DNA of 64,000 nucleotides from Aliigemmobacter aestuarii. GTDB lineage: Bacteria > Pseudomonadota > Alphaproteobacteria > Rhodobacterales > Rhodobacteraceae. The notes below the pieces were generated by a model. It worked only from the letters and a program-made list of their open reading frames with translations. It was not told where the DNA came from and made no database searches. The stretch's first letter is position 1; every line of letters starts with the position of its first letter. This document shows positions 60,903 to 64,000 of this stretch, piece after piece. Location of the stretch: contig NZ_SSND01000002.1 in NCBI RefSeq assembly GCF_004799285.1, forward strand, positions 455,419-519,418, given 5' to 3'. A program made the translations under genes and the position numbers.

Positions 60903-61538
60903 ATGAAAATGAAGATCGCAATCATCGGAACCGGCGGCATCGGCGCAGGCTTGGCCTCGGTTCTAGCAAATGGCAAGAACGAGGTCACGCTGTCCGACCG
61001 CAAGGGCGGCGCGGAGGCAGCGGCCAAGCTCGCCGCAAAGGGCGTGTCGGTGCGGGCCTCCGAGGTTCGCCCGGCGGTTCAGGCTGCGGATGTGGTGATC
61101 CTGGCGGTGCCTTACACCGCTGCGGCCGGTCTGGCAGAAGTCGTCGATTTCGCAGGCAAGATCGTGGTCGATGTGACCAACCCGGTGAAGGACGACTTCT
61201 CGGGCCTGACGATCGGGCATGAGATCTCGGCCGCCGAGGAGATCGCCCGGGCGCTTTCCGGCGCGACAGTGGTGAAGGCCTTCAACACGGTTTTCGCACA
61301 GGTCTACGACCAGGGGCTTAGCTTCGGCGCGACCCCGGTGCAAACCTTCGTCGCCGCCGATGACGCCGATGCCAAGGCCGCCGTGATCGCGCTGGCAAAG
61401 GACGCGGGCTTTGACGCCCGCGATGCCGGACCGCTTTCGAACGCCCGCTACATCGAACCGCTCGCCTACCTCAACATCCAGTTCGGCTACATGCTGGGGC
61501 AAGGCACCCAGATCGCGCCCGCCTGGCTTTCCCACTGA
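60903..61538 (+). CDS. NADPH-dependent F420-reductase-like oxidoreductase
   Basis: A 211-residue protein with one Rossmann fold. MKIAIIGTGGIGAGLASVLA gives the dinucleotide loop, with SDRKGGAEAA after the second strand as in NADP-binding members. VVILAVPYTAAAGL and VVDVTNPVKDDF are family blocks of the F420-reductase/ProC-like group. Proteobacteria of this type usually lack F420, so a different small substrate is likely. The start at 60903 follows GGATGGAGAG. It is the first gene of a four-gene operon with DoxX, GST and esterase genes. Confidence 0.85.
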   Translation: MKMKIAIIGTGGIGAGLASVLANGKNEVTLSDRKGGAEAAAKLAAKGVSVRASEVRPAVQAADVVILAVPYTAAAGLAEVVDFAGKIVVDVTNPVKDDFSGLTIGHEISAAEEIARALSGATVVKAFNTVFAQVYDQGLSFGATPVQTFVAADDADAKAAVIALAKDAGFDARDAGPLSNARYIEPLAYLNIQFGYMLGQGTQIAPAWLSH

Positions 61539-61562
61539 CCTCGCATCCAAAGGATCAAGACC

Positions 61563-61988
61563 ATGATCGACAACAAATCCGCCCCTTACGGCATCCTCGC
61601 CCTGCGCGTCACGACCGGTGCGCTGTTCCTGTTCCACGGTCTGGTGAAGCTGTTCGTCTTCACCCCGGCCGGGACCGCGGGATATTTCGAGAGCATCGGC
61701 CTGCCCGGTGCCTTGGGCTACCTGACCCTGCTGGTCGAGATCGTCGGTGGCCTTGCCCTGATCCTGGGGGTCAAGGCGCGGCTCGTGTCGCTGGCACTGG
61801 TGCCGGTGCTGCTTGGCGCTGCATACTTTGGCCATGGGGCCTTTGGCTTCAACTGGTCGAACCCGAACGGCGGCTGGGAATACCCGGTGATGTGGGCCGT
61901 GGTGCAGGCGGCACTGGCCGCGCTTGGCGACGGCGCCTATGCGCTTGTGCCCTCGAACAAGCAGGCGCCCCGCGTCCAATACGCCTGA
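61563..61988 (+). CDS. DoxX-family membrane protein
   Basis: A 141-residue inner-membrane protein with four hydrophobic segments. GILALRVTTGALFLFHGLVKLFVF opens the fold, then GLPGALGYLTLLVEIVGGLALILG, and a Trp-rich FGFNWSNPNGGWEYPVMWAV before the last helix, typical of the DoxX/YphA group. Relatives take part in oxidative or thiol stress responses, sometimes with quinone-handling enzymes. It lies 24 bases after the oxidoreductase gene and 61 bases before the GST gene, in the LysR-controlled operon. Confidence 0.88.
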   Translation: MIDNKSAPYGILALRVTTGALFLFHGLVKLFVFTPAGTAGYFESIGLPGALGYLTLLVEIVGGLALILGVKARLVSLALVPVLLGAAYFGHGAFGFNWSNPNGGWEYPVMWAVVQAALAALGDGAYALVPSNKQAPRVQYA

Positions 61989-62049
61989 TGGAAAGCCTTG
62001 CCGCGCCGGTCCCCCGGCGCGGCCCACCTTACACCGAAGGAACTGCGCG

Positions 62050-63015
62050 ATGCTGATAAACGGAAAATGGACGGCGGACTGGCACCCGGTGCAGGCCAAG
62101 GACGGGGAGGGGCGCTTTGTCCGCCAGCAGTCCTCGTTCCGCAACTGGATCACCGCCGATGGTGCGCCCGGGCCGACCGGCACCGGCGGCTTCAAGGCCG
62201 AGCCCGGGCGGTATCGCCTTTATGTTGCGCTGATCTGCCCCTGGGCCTCGCGCACGCTGATCGCCCGCAAGCTGAAGGGGCTCGAGGATCTGATCCCCGT
62301 CACAGTCGTCAACCCGGTGCTGACAGCGCAGGGTTGGGGCTTCGGCGGGTATCCCGATGCCGACATCGACCCGCTGCACGGCGCCGCCCATCTGCACGAA
62401 CTCTACACCCGCGCCGATGACGACTACACCGGCCGCGCCACTGTGCCGGTCCTGTGGGACGAGGCAACCGACACGATGGTCAGCAACGAAAGCGCCGACA
62501 TCGTGCGGATGTTCAATACCGCCTTCGCCGACCTGGTTCCAGACAGGCCGGACCTCTACCCCGCCGACCTCGCCTCCGACATCGACGCGCTGAACGCCGA
62601 GGTTTATGATCGGCTGAACAACGGTGTCTACAAGGCGGGCTTTGCCTCCTCGCAAGGCGCCTATGATGAGGCGGTGGCGGGCGTGTTCCAGATGCTCGAC
62701 CTACTTGAGAAGCGGCTTACGGGTGAGTACCTCTTTGGCCCCCGCTTCACCGAGGCCGACATGCGCCTCTTCGTGACCTTGATCCGTTTCGATGCGGCCT
62801 ATCACGGCCTCTTCAAGACCAACCGGCGCCGCATCGCCGACTATCCGCGCCTCTCGGCCTACATGGGACGCGTCCTGCGCCTGCCCGGCGTGCGCGAGAC
62901 CGTCAACCTCGACCACATCAAGGCCGGATATTACTCGATCAAGGCGTTGAACCCCACAGGCATCGTCCCGGCAGGGCCAGATCATGTGACCGCCCTGCTG
63001 GAAGCCGTCAAATGA
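62050..63015 (+). CDS. Xi-class glutathione transferase (glutathionyl-hydroquinone reductase)
   Basis: A 321-residue Xi-class GST. The thioredoxin-like domain has YVALICPWASRTLIARKLKG, with the catalytic Cys in the CPWA motif. VNPVLTAQGWGF and VPVLWDEATDTMVSNESADIVRMFN follow. The helical domain (from about 175) has YDRLNNGVYKAGFASSQGAYDEAV and RFTEADMRLFVTLIRFDAAYHGLFKTN, characteristic of YqjG/PcpF. It reduces glutathionyl-hydroquinones to free hydroquinones. Its stop overlaps the next gene's start (ATGA). This supports a quinone-related purpose for the operon. Confidence 0.93.
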   Translation: MLINGKWTADWHPVQAKDGEGRFVRQQSSFRNWITADGAPGPTGTGGFKAEPGRYRLYVALICPWASRTLIARKLKGLEDLIPVTVVNPVLTAQGWGFGGYPDADIDPLHGAAHLHELYTRADDDYTGRATVPVLWDEATDTMVSNESADIVRMFNTAFADLVPDRPDLYPADLASDIDALNAEVYDRLNNGVYKAGFASSQGAYDEAVAGVFQMLDLLEKRLTGEYLFGPRFTEADMRLFVTLIRFDAAYHGLFKTNRRRIADYPRLSAYMGRVLRLPGVRETVNLDHIKAGYYSIKALNPTGIVPAGPDHVTALLEAVK

Positions 63016-63548
63016 CCCCGCTCTATCGGCAGGTCATCTTCCTGCACGGCGTCGGGGGCACGGGCGCGGCAATGCGCCCTCTGGCAGAAGGACTCGCCCT
63101 GCCGCAGCCGGCGGTATTTCTCGACGGTCCGCATCCCTTTGACATGGGGCCGGGGCGGCAATGGTTCTCGGTCAAGGGGGTGACGGAAGCAAACCGTCCC
63201 GCCCGCGTGACCGAGGCGCTACCCGCCTTCGTCCGCCTGATCGAAAGCGTCGGCGATCCCCGCGACGGCCTGCTGATCGGCTTTTCCCAGGGCGCGATCA
63301 TGGCATTGCACGCGGTTGCCGCAGGTCTGCCGGCGGCGGGCGTGGTCGCGCTGTCGGGGCGGTTGGCGGGGCCGGTCGCTCCACGCAGCGACTGGCCGCC
63401 CATCACGCTGCTTCACGGCGCCGATGATCCGGTCATGCCGGTTGCAGCGGCCCGCGCTACAGAAGCATGGCTGCACGACGCGGGCGCCAAGCCACGGCTG
63501 ACAGTGTTCGATGGCCTGCTATGGCGTGGGGATGGCGGACGTCCATAA
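63012..63548 (+). CDS. Alpha/beta hydrolase (phospholipase/carboxylesterase type), C-terminus altered
   Basis: A 178-residue esterase of the YpfH/carboxylesterase group. VIFLHGVGGTG is the oxyanion region, GFSQG (90-94) carries the nucleophile Ser92, and LLHGADDPVMP the Asp. The expected C-terminal block with the catalytic His (LTVFDGLGHG...) reads LTVFDGLLWRGDGGRP and stops, so no His is in place and the protein is about 25 residues short. Skipping one base after CTG restores a frame that ends at 63612 (TATGGCGTGGGGATG...). It is either a recent frameshift or an inactive form. It overlaps the GST stop by 4 bases. Confidence 0.7.
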   Translation: MTPLYRQVIFLHGVGGTGAAMRPLAEGLALPQPAVFLDGPHPFDMGPGRQWFSVKGVTEANRPARVTEALPAFVRLIESVGDPRDGLLIGFSQGAIMALHAVAAGLPAAGVVALSGRLAGPVAPRSDWPPITLLHGADDPVMPVAAARATEAWLHDAGAKPRLTVFDGLLWRGDGGRP

Positions 63549-63826
63549 CGACGCAGCCGATGGCGCCGCCGCCCTGCCACATCGCATGCCGCCTGACCTG
63601 AACAACATGTGAGTTGCTCCACTTTACGCTTCTGCCGAGCTGAAACTGGCTGGAGGAAAACCAGGCGCGAGCATGAACGAGACCCCGATGGCGTTATTTG
63701 CCTTAGACGCCTTTCCTGTCGACCACTTCCCTCCTGCGGTTTTCGCGCGTTCCTGATCCTGCGGGCCTACTGTCCCCCTGATCTTGCACGCCGTTTCTGT
63801 GCGTTTGTTGACCTGGTATTTGGACA
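63549..63826. other. Gene-free stretch before the tRNA
   Basis: The first 60 bases hold the out-of-frame tail of the damaged esterase (to 63612). The rest has open frames on both strands, none of which I recognise as a protein. No IS end or promoter was identified. Confidence 0.4.
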
Positions 63827-63855
63827 GCAAAGAGCCCCGCGGTAAAGCGGGGTGC
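63827..63855 (-). terminator. Terminator of the initiator tRNA gene
   Basis: On the minus strand CCCCGC-TTTACC-GCGGGG (63835-63852) forms a 6-bp GC stem followed by CTCTTTG. It lies 29 bases beyond the tRNA 3' end. Confidence 0.65.
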
Positions 63856-63880
63856 AAGGCATTGATTCGTATTGATATTT

Positions 63881-63957
<77 letters not shown>

Positions 63958-64000
63958 TCAAGGATGGTACTGATCGTTTTGACCAGGTTTTTTCGTTGAG

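Noticed and set aside
63624..63857. A 77-codon minus-strand frame before the tRNA
   Set aside because: It runs through the tRNA terminator hairpin and matches no family I can name. An IS origin was considered but not supported.

Overview
The window looks like chromosome of a free-living alphaproteobacterium of the Rhodobacterales (Rhodobacter/Paracoccus-like). It is GC-rich, has many 1-4 nt ATGA/TGATG gene overlaps, and carries a nasTS-nrtABD-nirBD nitrate assimilation set, an ExoF/ExoP/ExoY-type exopolysaccharide set and an FMN-riboswitch-controlled type II lumazine synthase. This taxonomic reading is inference from gene content. No genome comparison was possible.

Layout. 1-806: end of an AtuA-type gene and its DUF4387 partner. 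1355-11497 (+): a 3380-residue NRPS/PKS hybrid ordered A-PCP-KS-AT-ACP-aminotransferase-C-A-PCP, with no thioesterase. 11516-28873 (all -): an exopolysaccharide locus with export protein, tyrosine autokinase, glycosyltransferases, Wzy-like polymerase, Wzx-like flippase and priming sugar transferase. Interleaved with it are an Sfp-type phosphopantetheinyl transferase and a C-PCP-TE protein. The TE has a Cys nucleophile, and the C domain has Asn in place of the catalytic His. The C-PCP-TE gene is locked by stop/start overlaps into a chain of two glycosyltransferases, a 62-residue repeat ORF, a GINT1-like protein and a secreted glycoside hydrolase. I read 1355-28873 as one system that makes a short aminated polyketide-peptide together with, and perhaps attached to, a polysaccharide.

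29338-34538: a LysR regulator diverging from ugpBAEC (glycerol-3-phosphate uptake), with a 12-bp hairpin between ugpB and ugpA. 34711-35348: lumazine synthase behind an FMN riboswitch. 35674-45345: a sugar or polyol catabolic island with an RbsABC-type transporter, two SDR dehydrogenases, a two-subunit transketolase, an FGGY kinase and a SorC regulator. 45375-45640: an eroded IS5-family transposase end.

45740-56156 (-): nitrate assimilation. nasT-nasS encode the sensor and antiterminator. They are followed by a leader with two ANTAR-type hexaloop hairpins and an intrinsic terminator, then nrtA-nrtB-nrtD-nirB-nirD-nasA. 56441-59617 (+): a GntR regulator with tcuA and tcuB (tricarballylate oxidation). 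59686-59823: a nuclease (SNase) fragment. 59858-63548: a LysR regulator diverging from an oxidoreductase, a DoxX protein, a xi-class GST and a truncated esterase. 63881-63957 (-): initiator tRNA-Met with its terminator. No CRISPR array, rRNA or intact insertion sequence was seen.
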